From: Gammaproteobacteria bacterium RIFCSPHIGHO2_12_FULL_63_22
GTDB taxonomy: Bacteria; Pseudomonadota; Gammaproteobacteria; Xanthomonadales; Xanthomonadaceae
DNA length: 35,708 bases
Direction of reading: 5' to 3'
NCBI GenBank assembly: GCA_001801685.1
Contig: MGYJ01000010.1
Span: 1-35,708, forward strand
Made by a program: the position numbers and the translations under genes. Positions 35,308-35,708 of this stretch are shown piece by piece. Under the pieces are notes generated by a model, which had not been told where the DNA came from, did not search any database, and saw only the letters and a program-made list of their open reading frames with translations. Position 1 is the stretch's first letter. Each line of letters starts with the position of its first letter.

Positions 35308-35708
35308 ATGGCCTGGAATCAGCCCGGAAAGGGCAAGCAGACCCCGCGGGGCGGCAAGGGGTCCGGTGGCGGCATAGACGGCATCGTCCAGCGTCTTCGC
35401 GATCTGTTCGGCGGTGCGGGCGGCGGTGGTAACCCACTCGCCTGGATACTGCCCTTGCTCGTGCTGTTCATGGTGTTCAACAGCTTCAAGCTGGTGGACG
35501 AACGGCAGCGTGGCGTCGTGCTTCGCTTCGGCAAGTTCGATCGCATCATGACGCCCGGCGCCAACTTCAAATGGCCCTGGCCGGTCGAGACCGCCACCAT
35601 CATCGATGCGACCAAGATCGAAACGCTCGATGACGAAGTGCGCGTGCTGACCAAGGACGAGAACATCGTCGTGATCCGCTTCAACGCCCAGTACCAGGTC
35701 AACGATCC
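35308..35708 (+). CDS. hflK: HflK, FtsH regulator, N-terminal part (3' end outside window)
   Basis: The first 133 codons are visible from ATG 35308, which has CGGAG 6 nt upstream. The protein opens with a Gly/Lys-rich cytoplasmic segment (GKGKQTPRGGKGSGGG), then a single membrane segment around LAWILPLLVLFMVFNSF and the start of the SPFH/band 7 domain (LVDERQRGVVLRFGKFDRI). HflK forms with HflC a large cage around FtsH in the inner membrane and limits its access to membrane substrates. FtsH itself is encoded about 6.4 kb upstream. The frame is open to the window end. Confidence 0.95.
   Translation, partial: MAWNQPGKGKQTPRGGKGSGGGIDGIVQRLRDLFGGAGGGGNPLAWILPLLVLFMVFNSFKLVDERQRGVVLRFGKFDRIMTPGANFKWPWPVETATIIDATKIETLDDEVRVLTKDENIVVIRFNAQYQVND

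Overview
The window is about 35.7 kb of high-GC, gene-dense bacterial chromosome. The gene families and order (tldD-darP-pmbA; frr-uppS-cdsA-dxr-rseP-bamA-lpxD-fabZ-lpxA-lpxB-rnhB; dnaE-accA-tilS; yhbY/rlmE-ftsH-folP; miaA-hfq-hflX-hflK) point to a Gram-negative gammaproteobacterium, most likely of the order Lysobacterales (Xanthomonadales). The order-level placement is inferred from GC content, gene order and protein character, not from a tree. I see no tRNA or rRNA gene, insertion sequence, phage gene, CRISPR array or attachment site. No gene-free stretch exceeds about 135 bp.

Layout. Positions 1-4.5 kb hold the 3' end of tldD, darP on the opposite strand, pmbA (tldE), an unrecognised secreted protein and a small DUF4870 membrane protein. 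Positions 4.5-26.2 kb are an almost unbroken minus-strand block of 18 genes. Read in the direction of transcription they are yhbY, a Mth938-like gene, pyrH, a cation-diffusion-facilitator (CDF) transporter, frr, uppS, cdsA, dxr, rseP, bamA, lpxD, fabZ, lpxA, lpxB, rnhB, a YkvA/DUF1232-like gene, dnaE, accA, tilS, xseB and ispA (counting yhbY and Mth938-like as its leading pair). Positions 26.3-29.9 kb run on the plus strand: rlmE, ftsH, a strong palindromic terminator, folP. An AlkB-type membrane di-iron hydroxylase (minus) and a PutP-type Na+/proline symporter (plus) follow. The window closes with miaA-hfq-hflX-hflK, the last cut by the window end.

How the genes fit together. The minus block is an envelope and growth cluster: isoprenoid precursor and carrier synthesis (dxr, ispA, uppS), phospholipid and fatty-acid supply (cdsA, fabZ, accA), lipid A synthesis (lpxD, lpxA, lpxB), outer-membrane protein assembly (bamA), regulated intramembrane proteolysis (rseP), ribosome recycling (frr) and DNA replication or RNA removal (dnaE, rnhB). 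Many junctions are 4-nt stop/start overlaps (lpxB/rnhB, dxr/rseP, cdsA/uppS), consistent with translational coupling. The plus-strand ends carry RNA modification, RNA chaperone and membrane-protease functions (rlmE, ftsH, miaA, hfq, hflX, hflK).

The region is mostly housekeeping and I found no convincing new multi-gene system. The points worth a second look are a probable CTG-initiated, His-rich N-terminus on the CDF transporter; a perfect (AAT)4 Hfq distal-face type motif directly before the hfq ribosome-binding site; two genes (alkB-like, pmbA) whose best -10 element sits where a leaderless mRNA would begin; displacement of usual neighbours (no skp after bamA, a transporter between pyrH and frr, a YkvA-like gene between rnhB and dnaE); and two proteins without a clear function (the secreted 447-residue protein and the YkvA-like protein).
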